DNA of 36,469 nucleotides, from the NCBI GenBank assembly GCA_027484915.1, contig JAIXSA010000086.1:1-36469 (forward strand), in the 5' to 3' direction. Made by a program: the position numbers and the translations under genes. Position 1 is the stretch's first letter. Each line of letters starts with the position of its first letter. Source of the DNA: Paracoccaceae bacterium (lineage in GTDB: Bacteria > Pseudomonadota > Alphaproteobacteria > Rhodobacterales > Rhodobacteraceae). The notes beneath the pieces were generated by a model. That model did not search any database and was not told the origin of the DNA. It was given only the letters and a program-made list of their open reading frames with translations. Of this stretch, positions 8,944-16,861 are shown piece by piece.

Positions 8944-9866
8944 GCAGCGTTGTCCTGCGCTTCGCCCATCAGCTGGATGAACACGTCCTCCAGACTGGAC
9001 GCCGCTTCGGAAAGCTGCGTGCCGGTCAGCCCCGCGATCTCGGTGGCCGAGCGCATCAACGCCCCGCGATCCCGGCCGATGACATGCAGCGTCGGGCCAT
9101 AGGCGGCGACCTGGTCAACCCCCGGCATCCCCCGCAACCGGCGCGCGGCCTCTGCCACACCCGGACCTTCCAGGACCACCGTGGCAAGGCCTGCGTCCCG
9201 CACCATCTCGGCCACCGTGCCGCGCGCGATCAGTTTCCCATAGGCGATGTAGTTGATCTTGTGGCACCTTTCGGCTTCGTCCATGTAGTGGGTGGACACC
9301 AGAACGGTCAACCCTCCGGCGGCCAGCTGGTGGATCTCATCCCAGAACTCGCGCCGGGCCTTGGGGTCGACACCTGCGGTGGGCTCGTCCAACATCAGAA
9401 GTCGCGGGCGGTGCATGATGCAGGCGGCCAGTGCCAGCCGCTGCTTCCAGCCGCCCGACAAGGATCCCGCCAGCTGCCCCTTGCGCGAGGTCAGCCCCAG
9501 ATCCGCGAGCGTGTTCGCCACAGCCTGCCGGGGCGTGTCCAGCCCGTAGAGGCCCGCGACAAAGTTCAGGTTCTCCTCGATCGTCAGGTCTTCGTAGAAG
9601 GAAAAGCGCTGGGTCATATAACCGACCTCGCGCTTGATCGCCGCCCCCTCGCGCCGGATGTCATACCCGAGCACCCGGCCTTCGCCCGCGTCGGGGGTCA
9701 GAAGGCCGCACATCAGCCGGATCGTCGTCGTCTTGCCCGACCCGTTCGGCCCCAGAAACCCCGCGATCTCGCCGGTCTGGACCTCCATCGACACATGGTC
9801 GACCACCGTGCGGTCGCCAAAGCGCTTTACGAGGTCCTTGACGACGATGGCGGGGGCCTCGGTCAT
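8940..9866 (-). CDS. ABC transporter ATP-binding protein (YbhF/CcmA-like)
   Basis: A 308-residue single nucleotide-binding domain that powers the adjoining permease. It shows Walker A GPNGSGKTTT (about residue 39), Q-loop region MTQRFSFYEDLT, signature LSGGWKQRLALA, Walker B LLMLDEPTAGVD and switch His in STHYMDEAER. About 90 extra C-terminal residues (VVLEGPGVAEAARRLRG onward) form the regulatory tail common in DrrA/CcmA-type ATPases. E. coli YbhF has two ATPase domains in one chain; this protein has one. It overlaps by 4 bases with both the upstream fusion protein and the downstream permease, so the three are translationally coupled. Confidence 0.94.
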   Translation of the reverse strand: MTEAPAIVVKDLVKRFGDRTVVDHVSMEVQTGEIAGFLGPNGSGKTTTIRLMCGLLTPDAGEGRVLGYDIRREGAAIKREVGYMTQRFSFYEDLTIEENLNFVAGLYGLDTPRQAVANTLADLGLTSRKGQLAGSLSGGWKQRLALAACIMHRPRLLMLDEPTAGVDPKARREFWDEIHQLAAGGLTVLVSTHYMDEAERCHKINYIAYGKLIARGTVAEMVRDAGLATVVLEGPGVAEAARRLRGMPGVDQVAAYGPTLHVIGRDRGALMRSATEIAGLTGTQLSEAASSLEDVFIQLMGEAQDNAA

Positions 9867-10810
9867 CCGCCGACCGCTGCCAGATCGACATCGACGATCT
9901 GGCCCGGTTTCAGGACCGTCCCGTCCGAGGGCCGCGCCTCGATCAGGTAAACCAGCTTCTGCCGGCTATCGACCGAGTAGATCACCGGCGGAGTGAACTC
10001 CGGCCCGTCGGCGATGTAGCTGACCGTGGCGGTCAGGCCCGGCGGGCAAGTGTCGCAGCGCACATCCAGAAGATCGCCGGGCGCGACGCGTGCCAGATCG
10101 GCCTCGGGCAGATACAGCCGCAACCGGACCGCGCCGTCGGGCAAAAGGGACAGGATCGGCTGACCGGCCACGGCAATCTCGCCCGGACGGCGGATGATGT
10201 CGGTCACCACCCCAGCCGCTGGGGCGACCAGCGCGCGCTTGTCCAGCTGCCACACCGCATGGTCGCGCGCTGCTGTCGCCTCACGCAGGGCGGCTTCGGC
10301 GGCGGCGATTTCGCCTTCGCGGGCGGGGAGGCGGGCTACGGCGAGATTGGCCTCGATCTCGGCCACCCGCGCTTCGGCAACTTCGGCAGCCGTGGCCGCA
10401 TCGTCGCGCTGGGTCTCGGTCGCGACGCCGCGTGCGGCCAGTCCGATCAACCGGTCGGCATTGCGCCGAGCCTCGCCTGCCTGCGCCGTGGCCGAAGCAA
10501 GAGCTGCCTCGATCACCCTTATCTCCTCGGGACGCCTGCCTTGCCGCAGGTTCGCAACCTGGCTTTCCGCCCGCGACAACGCTGCCTCGGTCTGGGCCAG
10601 AGTGATCTCGGCATCGCGCTTTTCCAGTGTGACCAGTGCTTGGCCCTGACCTACCCGTTCCCCCGCCGCAACCGACAGCTCCAGCACCTGCGCCGTCGAG
10701 ACTGAGGCGATCTGCACGTATTCCCCTTCGACATAGCCGGTGGCCAACGGCATCGGGGGCGTGCAGCTGGCGAACAGGGCCGAAAGAAGCGGAACAGCGC
10801 AGAAGTCCAT
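9863..10810 (-). CDS. HlyD-family periplasmic adaptor (YbhG-like)
   Basis: A 315-residue membrane-fusion subunit expected to link the ABC permease to the cell envelope. The order is typical: N-terminal hydrophobic segment, biotinyl-lipoyl half-motif (VLELSVAAGERVGQGQALVTLEKRD), a long Ala/Glu-rich coiled-coil hairpin (about 80-190), second lipoyl half (LVAPAAGVVTDIIRRPGEIAVAGQPI), then a beta barrel. The N terminus ends in LFASC and could be a lipoprotein signal, but it has no positive charge before the hydrophobic stretch, which is unusual. It starts 1 base after the TetR stop. Substrate unknown. Confidence 0.9.
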   Translation of the reverse strand: MDFCAVPLLSALFASCTPPMPLATGYVEGEYVQIASVSTAQVLELSVAAGERVGQGQALVTLEKRDAEITLAQTEAALSRAESQVANLRQGRRPEEIRVIEAALASATAQAGEARRNADRLIGLAARGVATETQRDDAATAAEVAEARVAEIEANLAVARLPAREGEIAAAEAALREATAARDHAVWQLDKRALVAPAAGVVTDIIRRPGEIAVAGQPILSLLPDGAVRLRLYLPEADLARVAPGDLLDVRCDTCPPGLTATVSYIADGPEFTPPVIYSVDSRQKLVYLIEARPSDGTVLKPGQIVDVDLAAVGG

Positions 10811-10811
10811 T

Positions 10812-11459
10812 TCATTTCCCCTTTTCGGCCGCCAGCATCGCGTCGAGATTGCAGATGATGCGATCGGTTATCTTTTGGATTTCGGCGGGTCCGACGTCTG
10901 CCCAGCCCATCCTGCGACTGACGATCGACTGCCCGATCCGGAAGTACATGAGTTGGCCGATAAGCGTGAAAACAGCGAGCTTCACGGTCTCATCCTCGGC
11001 CTCTGTGCCCGTCGCTCGTGCCCAGAGATCGCAAAGCTTGCGGTGCATCGGCTCGGCAAAGCCACGGTACACAATATCGATTCCCGGCCCGTCCTCGGCC
11101 AGTTCGCGCAGCATGAAGGGAACCAGCTCGCTTGCCCCCTCGGCCCCCGAGAGTAAGGCGACCATCGCGCGAATGATCGCGCGCAGTTCGTCACGCGCGC
11201 CATCTGGGCTGGCGTCCGGGCCGACCGGGCGCGCGCCCATTGCGGCGCCCATCCGACGGCCGAACTCCTCGGCGCAAGCCACACGCAAGCCGTCCTTGCC
11301 GCCGAAATGGTAGGCAATCGCGGCGATGTTTGCATCGGCCTCGTTGGCCAGCTGCCGGACTGAAGTTGCCGTGAACCCCTGCCGCCCAAACAGCCGGATA
11401 CCGGCAAGTATCAGCGCCTGACGGGTCCCCTTTGGGGCGGGAAGACTTGGGGTTTCCAT
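10812..11459 (-). CDS. TetR-family regulator, CecR (YbiH)-like, with DUF1956-type C-terminal domain
   Basis: A 215-residue repressor, first gene of the export operon. The HTH lies at about residues 11-60 (LAGIRLFGRQGFTATSVRQL, then AIAYHFGGKDGL). The C-terminal half (about 85-205: FMLRELAEDGPGIDIVYRGF, then LIGQLMYFRIGQSIVSRRMG) is of the type found in E. coli CecR/YbiH, whose gene heads the ybhGFSR operon, so synteny supports the match. No Shine-Dalgarno is visible before ATG 11459; the predicted transcript starts at or next to the ATG, so translation may be leaderless. The ligand is unknown; relatives respond to antibiotics or other small molecules. Confidence 0.92.
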   Translation of the reverse strand: METPSLPAPKGTRQALILAGIRLFGRQGFTATSVRQLANEADANIAAIAYHFGGKDGLRVACAEEFGRRMGAAMGARPVGPDASPDGARDELRAIIRAMVALLSGAEGASELVPFMLRELAEDGPGIDIVYRGFAEPMHRKLCDLWARATGTEAEDETVKLAVFTLIGQLMYFRIGQSIVSRRMGWADVGPAEIQKITDRIICNLDAMLAAEKGK

Positions 11460-11465
11460 GCAAGC

Positions 11466-11494
11466 ATTTTAAACAAACGTTTGAATGAACTCAA
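11466..11494 (-). promoter_or_regulatory. Promoter of the TetR/export operon with embedded palindromic operator
   Basis: On the minus strand, -35 TTGAGT (11494-11489) and -10 TAAAAT (11471-11466) are exactly 17 bp apart. The perfect 10-bp palindrome CAAACGTTTG (11474-11483) fills the spacer, where a bound TetR dimer would block RNA polymerase. The -10 ends 6 bases before the tetR ATG. Confidence 0.7.
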
Positions 11495-11523
11495 GTGGCA
11501 AAGCGCTGCCTTCATCCGGGGTT

Positions 11524-11538
11524 TGCGACTCTGTCGCA
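11524..11538. promoter_or_regulatory. Dyad TGCGAC-N3-GTCGCA upstream of the PNPOx/GAF operon
   Basis: A perfect 6-bp inverted repeat with a 3-base spacer lies 39 bases before the chosen ATG of the first PNPOx gene, overlapping a weak -35-like TTGCGA at 11523. It could be an operator for the winged-helix protein encoded just downstream. This is position and symmetry only. Confidence 0.35.
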
Positions 11539-11576
11539 GTAGCGTAGCTTTTATCTGTGATCTGGGTCCTGAACTT

Positions 11577-12098
11577 ATGCAGAAGACGAAAGAAGACCTC
11601 CTGGGTGACAGCGCAAGCGCTTCTGAACCTGGTGCCGGGTTGTCCGATCAGATCGTTGCCTTCATCGAAAGCGGGGGCAGCATTGTCATGGGCGTGGCAG
11701 GCCCAGGCGGGCAGGCGCGACCTGGCAGAGCGCTTGCCGCACGGGTCATTCGGGACGGGACGATCCGCCTGATCTATCCCGAGGAAGGTAACGCCGCCAT
11801 CACTGCATCCGCCCAACTGGGGGGTCCTATCGCGGTGACCTTCAGTGCGCCGGTCTCGCATCGCACGGTCCAGATCAAGGGCTTCTTCTCCAGAACGGAA
11901 GCGCTGGAAGCAGAGGACGAAGACTGTCTACGGCGGCAGACCGACGCTTTTGCCCTAACCCTCGCTGCTGTTGGCGAGCCCCCACGGTTCGTGCAAGCTT
12001 TCTGCGACTACCGGTTGTCACCCTTGCGCGTCCTGAGTTTTCAAGCACAGGAGGCTTTTGAACAGACCCCGGGGCCGGGTGCGGGACGGTCGCTATGA
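11577..12098 (+). CDS. PNPOx-like FMN-binding split-barrel protein
   Basis: A 173-residue protein with the pyridoxamine-phosphate-oxidase-like split-barrel pattern: DQIVAFIESGGSIVMGVAGP, then RALAARVIRDGTIRLIYPE, then GGPIAVTFSAPVSHRTVQIKG. The longer frame from TTG 11481 is rejected because it would begin 21 bases from the divergent tetR start, inside the tetR promoter, and its first 32 residues look non-coding; ATG 11577 lacks a strong ribosome site, so the start is uncertain. Members of this group bind FMN, F420 or heme and their reactions are often unknown. The stop overlaps the next start (ATGA), so it is made together with the PNPOx-GAF protein and may pair with it. Confidence 0.78.
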   Translation: MQKTKEDLLGDSASASEPGAGLSDQIVAFIESGGSIVMGVAGPGGQARPGRALAARVIRDGTIRLIYPEEGNAAITASAQLGGPIAVTFSAPVSHRTVQIKGFFSRTEALEAEDEDCLRRQTDAFALTLAAVGEPPRFVQAFCDYRLSPLRVLSFQAQEAFEQTPGPGAGRSL

Positions 12099-13465
12099 TC
12101 GGCCAGCCAGTTGCTGGTGTCGGGACTGAGAATGAAGCCGTTACGCTGGACGCGATCCGGGACTGCTTCGAAGGCATCGTCCCCGCCACACTTGCGACCA
12201 TCGACCCCGCCGGCATCCCGAACGTGTCGTTCATCAGTCAGGTCCAGTATGTCGATCCCGGCCGAATTGCGCTGAGCTACCAATTCTTCAACAAGACACG
12301 CCGCAACATCCTCTCTACCCGTCAAGCCACGGTGGAAGTGATCGATCCGCTGACTGTGGCCTTCTACCAGCTCGACCTCGACTTCGAGACGACCGAATCC
12401 AAAGGTCCGATCTTCGAGACGATGAAGGCCCGTCTGGCCGGGATAGCGTCGCACACCGGGATGGAAGGTGTCTTCCGGCTGATGGGGGCGGATATCTTCC
12501 GGGTCCGTGCTGTCCGCTGCGTGGTGCCGCCCCGCCTTGCGCGCCCGCAGCCTCCGGTACCCGCCCTTCCGGCATTGCGGCGCGTCCTAAACGACATGGC
12601 CCGCGCCACGGCGCTGGGAGAGTTGTATGATCTGACCCTCGACGCCATCGCGCGGCATCTGGGCATTACCAACTTGATGATCCTGGTTCCCGACGAAACG
12701 CGAGGCGCATTGGATGCGGTCGCGACCTGGGGCTATTCCGCCTCGGGCATCGGGGCAGAGGTGCGGTTCGGCGACGGCGTGATTGGCGTGGCGGCCCGTG
12801 AGAAAGTTGCAATCCGCATTGATCACATGTCTTCCGCTTACCTTTACGGCAGCGCGGTGCGCGACCAGGTTCTGGCAGAGGCTGGGCACAAAACCCAGGA
12901 GAGTCGGCTTGTTCCGTTCCCGGGTCTGTCTCGGCCGGAAAGCCAGATTGCATTGCCGATGCTTTGGCAGTGCCAGCTTACCGGGGTACTTTTTGCAGAA
13001 AGCCCCCTGCCGCTGCGCTTCGGGCATCGGGAAGAGGACATTCTGGATTGCATCGCCTTGGCGCTGGCCGCCAGCGCTGCCGCCCTTGCGGCTGAGGAAG
13101 AGGCACCGCCGCTTTCGGCATCACTAGCGCAGAGCCGCCACAGCGATACGCTTTCTTTGCGCCATTACGCTGCCGATGACAGCGTATTTGCGGGAAGCGA
13201 CTATGTCATCAAGGGCGTTGCGGGGGCGATCCTGTGGAAGCTGGTCCGGGCGCATGTCGCCTCGGGCGCAAGCGAGTTCACCAACCGTGAGCTTCGCCTG
13301 TCATCCGAGCTGCGCCTGCCGTCACACGCCGAGAATCTGGAGGCGCGGCTTGTGCTTCTGGAGCGGCGGCTTCGCGAAAAGGCCCTACCGATCCGGATCG
13401 AGAAAGCTGGCCGAGGTCGGTTCCGACTGGACGTCAGGGCCAACCTTGCCCTGCAGGAAGAGTGA
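12095..13465 (+). CDS. PNPOx-GAF-winged-helix fusion protein (putative redox-responsive regulator)
   Basis: A 456-residue three-part protein. Residues about 20-143 form a PNPOx-like barrel (GIVPATLATIDPAGIPNVSF, then RIALSYQFFNKTRRN). Residues about 172-335 are a GAF sensor domain (LGELYDLTLDAIARHLGITN, then GVIGVAAREKVAIRI, then ALPMLWQCQLTGVLFAES). Residues about 365-449 look like an OmpR-type winged helix: IKGVAGAILWKLVRAHV, FTNRELRL, NLEARLVLLERRL, and a GRGRFRLDV wing. No membrane segment or signal peptide is seen. The architecture suggests flavin or small-ligand sensing coupled to DNA binding. It may control the flavin oxidase and cytochrome genes that follow on the same strand 274 bases later. 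Domain order is inferred by eye; PNPOx and GAF fairly sure, winged helix moderate. Confidence 0.82.
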   Translation: MIGQPVAGVGTENEAVTLDAIRDCFEGIVPATLATIDPAGIPNVSFISQVQYVDPGRIALSYQFFNKTRRNILSTRQATVEVIDPLTVAFYQLDLDFETTESKGPIFETMKARLAGIASHTGMEGVFRLMGADIFRVRAVRCVVPPRLARPQPPVPALPALRRVLNDMARATALGELYDLTLDAIARHLGITNLMILVPDETRGALDAVATWGYSASGIGAEVRFGDGVIGVAAREKVAIRIDHMSSAYLYGSAVRDQVLAEAGHKTQESRLVPFPGLSRPESQIALPMLWQCQLTGVLFAESPLPLRFGHREEDILDCIALALAASAAALAAEEEAPPLSASLAQSRHSDTLSLRHYAADDSVFAGSDYVIKGVAGAILWKLVRAHVASGASEFTNRELRLSSELRLPSHAENLEARLVLLERRLREKALPIRIEKAGRGRFRLDVRANLALQEE

Positions 13466-13542
13466 TCTTTCAAACCGCTTTTGGCAGTTAAGAGCCTTTT
13501 AAGATTCCCTGCCGAAACACTTAGCGAGACCTCCACAGCATC

Positions 13543-13557
13543 GCACAGTAGATGTGC
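13543..13557. promoter_or_regulatory. Dyad GCACA-N5-TGTGC upstream of the flavin oxidase
   Basis: A perfect 5-bp inverted repeat with a 5-base spacer sits about 180 bases before the oxidase ATG, in the 274-base interval that should carry the promoter of the oxidase-cytochrome pair. It differs from the 11524 dyad, so it does not by itself support a shared regulator. The rest of the interval shows no clear promoter. Confidence 0.3.
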
Positions 13558-13739
13558 AGCCGTTCAACCGAACACCGCGATGCGGATCAGACGGCCAGCA
13601 AACCGGCACCCGAGGGGTCGCACGGCGCAGCACTGCCCTTTCGCGATGCTCACGGACCCCCGACCCCGAAAGGGGCTTAGTTTCAGTAACTTGGCCGGAG
13701 TTTTGCCGGCATCGACACATAGCAACAAGGAACTAGACC

Positions 13740-15143
13740 ATGCATATCGAAGATCTCCGCATTCAGATCGGCGGCGACGTCATCGCCGAGGGAGAGGCGG
13801 GTTTCACCGACGCGCACGAGGGGTTCGTCTGGAACGGCCGGAAGCCGCAGGCGACCCCTCGGGTGATCATCCGCGCGACCTCCACCGCCGATGTCCAGGC
13901 CGCCGTCCGCTACGCAGCCGCCAACGGTTACCGCGTCTCAGCCCGGTCGGGCGGGCACAACTGGTCGGGCATCGCGCTGCAGGATGGCGTGGCCCTTGAC
14001 CTCTCGGCACTTAACGCCGTGTCCATCAACCGCCTCGCCCGCGTTGCGGAAGTCGGACCCGCCGTCAAGAATCTTGACCTGTCTGTCGTCCTGACCGCCG
14101 AAGGACTCGCCTTCCCGGTCGGCCATTGCGGCGACGTGGCGATGGGCGGCTACCTTATTGGCGGCGGCTTCGGCTGGAACGAGGGCACCTGGGGCCCCGC
14201 TTGCCACCTGATCGAAAAGGCCGAGGTCGTACTGGCCGATGGTAGCGCCGTCATGGTCAGCGCCACCGAACATGCGGACATTTTTTGGGCTCTGCGCGGC
14301 GCTGGGCCGCTGTTCTTTGGCGTTGTCACCCGCTTCTGGCTCCGCCTGATGCCGCTGCCGCCCGCGATGGCCGTCACGACCTGGACCTACCCGTTGGCCC
14401 GCACCGCCGAGGTCACCGCCAGCCTCAAGCGGCTTGCCAATGTCCTGCCGAGCTACGCCGAGGTCTCGCTCTCTCTCGCCGCCGCCCCGCCGCACCTGGG
14501 TCTAGGAGAGGCCAAGTTCGCCACCGTGATCCTGTCGGTCTATGGTGGCTCGCTGACCGAGATCACCGGCATTGCCCGCAATGTCGGCGACCTTCTGCCC
14601 GAAGCCCCGCTCACCACGATGCCGGTCACGCCCTTCGACTTCGCAACCCTCTACAGTATCGTCGACCAAAGCTTCCCCGACGGCGCGCGATACGGCGTCG
14701 ACTGCCTGTGGAGCCAGGACGCCGACACGACCTTCGCTGGACTCGCCCGCATGGTGGCCGAGGCACCCTCGCCGATGTCGAACGCAATCGGCGTGATCTA
14801 TGGCCGCAACTCGGCCTTGGCGCGCGATCTGCCGGACGCCGCCCTGTCGGTCATCGGTCCGGTTTGCGGGATCGTGCACGGCACCTGGACCAACCCGCAG
14901 GATGACACGGCGAACCTTGCCTGGCTGCGCGACGGGATGGACCAGCTGTCCCCTGTCATCATTGGCCGCTATGTCGGCCACGCCGATCTTGCCCGCCCCG
15001 GCTGGATGGACGACTGTCACACTGCCCACGCGCGTGAACGGATCATCGCGCTAGCGCGGACGTACGACCCGCAGGGAATCTTCGCAGGCCGTCACGTGCG
15101 CGATGCAGTGGTGCCCCAGTCCCCTGCTCTGGCTGCTGAATAA
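13740..15143 (+). CDS. FAD-linked oxidoreductase, PCMH fold with BBE-type C terminus
   Basis: A 467-residue flavin oxidase/dehydrogenase of the berberine-bridge family. AAGGA lies shortly before ATG 13740. The FAD domain runs from about residue 40 to 210. H73 in RSGGHNWSG and C130 in GHCGDVAMGG occupy the two positions that bind FAD covalently in bicovalent family members. The substrate domain follows, and the end (YDPQGIFAGRHV) matches the BBE motif. No secretion signal is obvious, so location is unclear even though a periplasmic cytochrome c is encoded 12 bases downstream. Family enzymes oxidise sugars, alcohols or alkaloid-like compounds; the cytochrome suggests electrons enter the respiratory chain and do not go directly to oxygen. 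Substrate unknown. Confidence 0.9.
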   Translation: MHIEDLRIQIGGDVIAEGEAGFTDAHEGFVWNGRKPQATPRVIIRATSTADVQAAVRYAAANGYRVSARSGGHNWSGIALQDGVALDLSALNAVSINRLARVAEVGPAVKNLDLSVVLTAEGLAFPVGHCGDVAMGGYLIGGGFGWNEGTWGPACHLIEKAEVVLADGSAVMVSATEHADIFWALRGAGPLFFGVVTRFWLRLMPLPPAMAVTTWTYPLARTAEVTASLKRLANVLPSYAEVSLSLAAAPPHLGLGEAKFATVILSVYGGSLTEITGIARNVGDLLPEAPLTTMPVTPFDFATLYSIVDQSFPDGARYGVDCLWSQDADTTFAGLARMVAEAPSPMSNAIGVIYGRNSALARDLPDAALSVIGPVCGIVHGTWTNPQDDTANLAWLRDGMDQLSPVIIGRYVGHADLARPGWMDDCHTAHARERIIALARTYDPQGIFAGRHVRDAVVPQSPALAAE

Positions 15144-15155
15144 GGAACCTGAGAC

Positions 15156-15680
15156 ATGACCAAACACCTCAAACCCGCCCGTCAGCCCGAACTTCTCGCC
15201 ACCGCAATCTCTCTCTTCTTGGCGGTCCTCATGCCAGGCACCTCGCGCGCAGACGAGGCGCAGGTCGAACGCGGCCGCTACCTCGTCCAGATCGCCGGTT
15301 GCAGCGACTGCCACACGCCCGGCCACTTCCTTGGCCAGCCCGACACAACCCGCTTCCTCGGCGGCTCGGACGTGGGGTTCGAGGTTCCCGGCGTCGGCAT
15401 CGTCTACGGCCCGAACCTGACCCCGGACCCGACCGGCCTTGGCTCCTGGTCCACCGACGAGATCGTCACAGCGATCCGCACCGGCGCCACGCCCGATGGC
15501 CGCGGGCTGATCCCGGTGATGCCTTGGCCAAACCTCTCGGCCCTCAGCGACGAGGATGCCTATGCCATCGCAGCCTACCTCAAGTCGCTTGAACCGGTGT
15601 CAAACGATGTCCCCGGCCCGGTCCCACCCGGCGACCCCGCGCCTTCCTTCGTGATGCGTGTGGTGCCGCCAGGAGGATGA
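15156..15680 (+). CDS. Periplasmic mono-heme cytochrome c
   Basis: A 174-residue secreted class I cytochrome. A signal peptide covers about residues 1-32 (hydrophobic core LLATAISLFLAVLMPG, then SRADEAQ). The heme motif CSDCH is at 49-53 and the probable axial Met is M122 in IPVMPWPNLSALSDEDA, followed by the usual C-terminal helix AYAIAAYLKSL. It resembles cytochrome subunits that take electrons from membrane or periplasmic dehydrogenases. AAGGA precedes ATG 15156, and the gap from the oxidase stop is 12 bases, so the two form an operon. Confidence 0.93.
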   Translation: MTKHLKPARQPELLATAISLFLAVLMPGTSRADEAQVERGRYLVQIAGCSDCHTPGHFLGQPDTTRFLGGSDVGFEVPGVGIVYGPNLTPDPTGLGSWSTDEIVTAIRTGATPDGRGLIPVMPWPNLSALSDEDAYAIAAYLKSLEPVSNDVPGPVPPGDPAPSFVMRVVPPGG

Positions 15681-15686
15681 GAGCGA

Positions 15687-15722
15687 CACGGCCCGCGCGC
15701 GTTCCTGTTACCGCGGGCCGTG
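15687..15722 (+). terminator. Hairpin after the oxidase-cytochrome operon
   Basis: CACGGCCCGCG (15687-15697) pairs perfectly with CGCGGGCCGTG (15712-15722) around a 14-base loop, 7 bases after the cytochrome stop. Only scattered Ts follow (CTTCGACTTTTCG), so it may work as a terminator or as an mRNA 3'-end stabiliser. The remaining 160 bases to the convergent permease show nothing else. Confidence 0.6.
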
Positions 15723-15885
15723 GTCCTTCGACTTTTCGCCCTTCTCGCCATTTTGGGTGCGCTTGGCCGACAACGGTCGTTCGGCGCGCGGTTGATCGCC
15801 GGCAACCTTTGCATGACCGATCCGCGCGCCAAGACTGCCCGTCGGGTGATTGCCCCGGCGCGCTGAGGCGCTAGTGCACATCCGT

Positions 15886-16857
15886 CTATCGCAGCCGGAT
15901 CGCCCGACGACCCAGTGCACTGATTGAAACGGCAACCAGGATGATCGCCCCCACGAGGACCTGCCGAATGTAGCTGTCGACCTGCAGCTGGGTCAGCCCG
16001 TTTTCCATGACGCCCAAGGTGACCACCCCAGCAACAGTGGCCAGCACGTTGGGCTGCCCGTCGCGCGTGATCGTCATCCCGAGGAACACAGCGGCAATCG
16101 CGGTCAGCATCAGCCCGTCACCTTGCACCGGATTGGCCGAGGCGACGCGCGAGGCATACATGAGTCCGGCAAGCGCAGCACCCATACCCGTGAAGGCGAA
16201 GGCCGACAGTCGCAGCTGCGCGACTTTGACCCCCGCCAACCGTGCGGCATCGGCATTCCCGCCAATGGCATAAAGCCTGCGACCATAGGTCGTGTGCTCC
16301 AGCACAATCCAGACGAGAATGGTCACCACCGCCGCGACCACCGTAAGGGCGGGCAGCAGGACCGGGTTCTCGCCCCAGGTCCCCAGGGGCACGCCGGAGC
16401 GGGCGAAATCGGCGAACCCCTGCGGAATGTCACGTCCGAAGATGGTCTTGCCACCAGAGATCAGAAAGGCCGCACCCGAGAACATGGTCATGGTCGCCAG
16501 CGTGGCGACGAAAGGCAGGATACCGACCACGCTGACCAGAAAGCCGTTGGCCAACCCGCCCAGAAGCCCGACGGCCAGCGCCGCCGCCAGTGCGACCGGG
16601 ACCGGCAGTCCCTGCGTGAAAAGGACCGCCGCGACCACCCCGGACAGCGAGGCCATTGCACCCACCGACAGATCGAAGTCTCCCATCACCATGACCACGG
16701 TCATCGTGACGCCCACCACGATCAGCATCGACAGTTGCTGGCTGATGTTCAGCCAGTTGCGCAGGGTCATGAAGGTGTCGGGGAGTGCGATCCAGAAGAA
16801 GACCACGATGGCCGACATGCCGATCAACGACCCGTAATGCCGCAGGAACGTTGCCAT
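15886..16857 (-). CDS. Sugar ABC transporter permease (RbsC/BPD_transp_2 family)
   Basis: A 323-residue inner-membrane permease, last gene of a binding protein-ATPase-permease operon. Eight to ten hydrophobic segments run the whole length, with family landmarks MGDFDLSVGAMASLSG near residue 60, GGLANGFLVSVVGILPFVATLATM, and TTYGRRLYAIGGNADAARLAGV as the cytoplasmic coupling loop. It imports a monosaccharide or polyol together with its partners. ATG 16857 is 4 bases after the ATPase stop. Family certain; substrate cannot be told from sequence. Confidence 0.94.
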   Translation of the reverse strand: MATFLRHYGSLIGMSAIVVFFWIALPDTFMTLRNWLNISQQLSMLIVVGVTMTVVMVMGDFDLSVGAMASLSGVVAAVLFTQGLPVPVALAAALAVGLLGGLANGFLVSVVGILPFVATLATMTMFSGAAFLISGGKTIFGRDIPQGFADFARSGVPLGTWGENPVLLPALTVVAAVVTILVWIVLEHTTYGRRLYAIGGNADAARLAGVKVAQLRLSAFAFTGMGAALAGLMYASRVASANPVQGDGLMLTAIAAVFLGMTITRDGQPNVLATVAGVVTLGVMENGLTQLQVDSYIRQVLVGAIILVAVSISALGRRAIRLR

Positions 16858-16861
16858 GGGT

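Noticed and set aside
11481-11576. TTG start giving 32 more residues to the first PNPOx protein
   Set aside because: It would overlap the tetR promoter, has no ribosome site, and the added text is not family-like.
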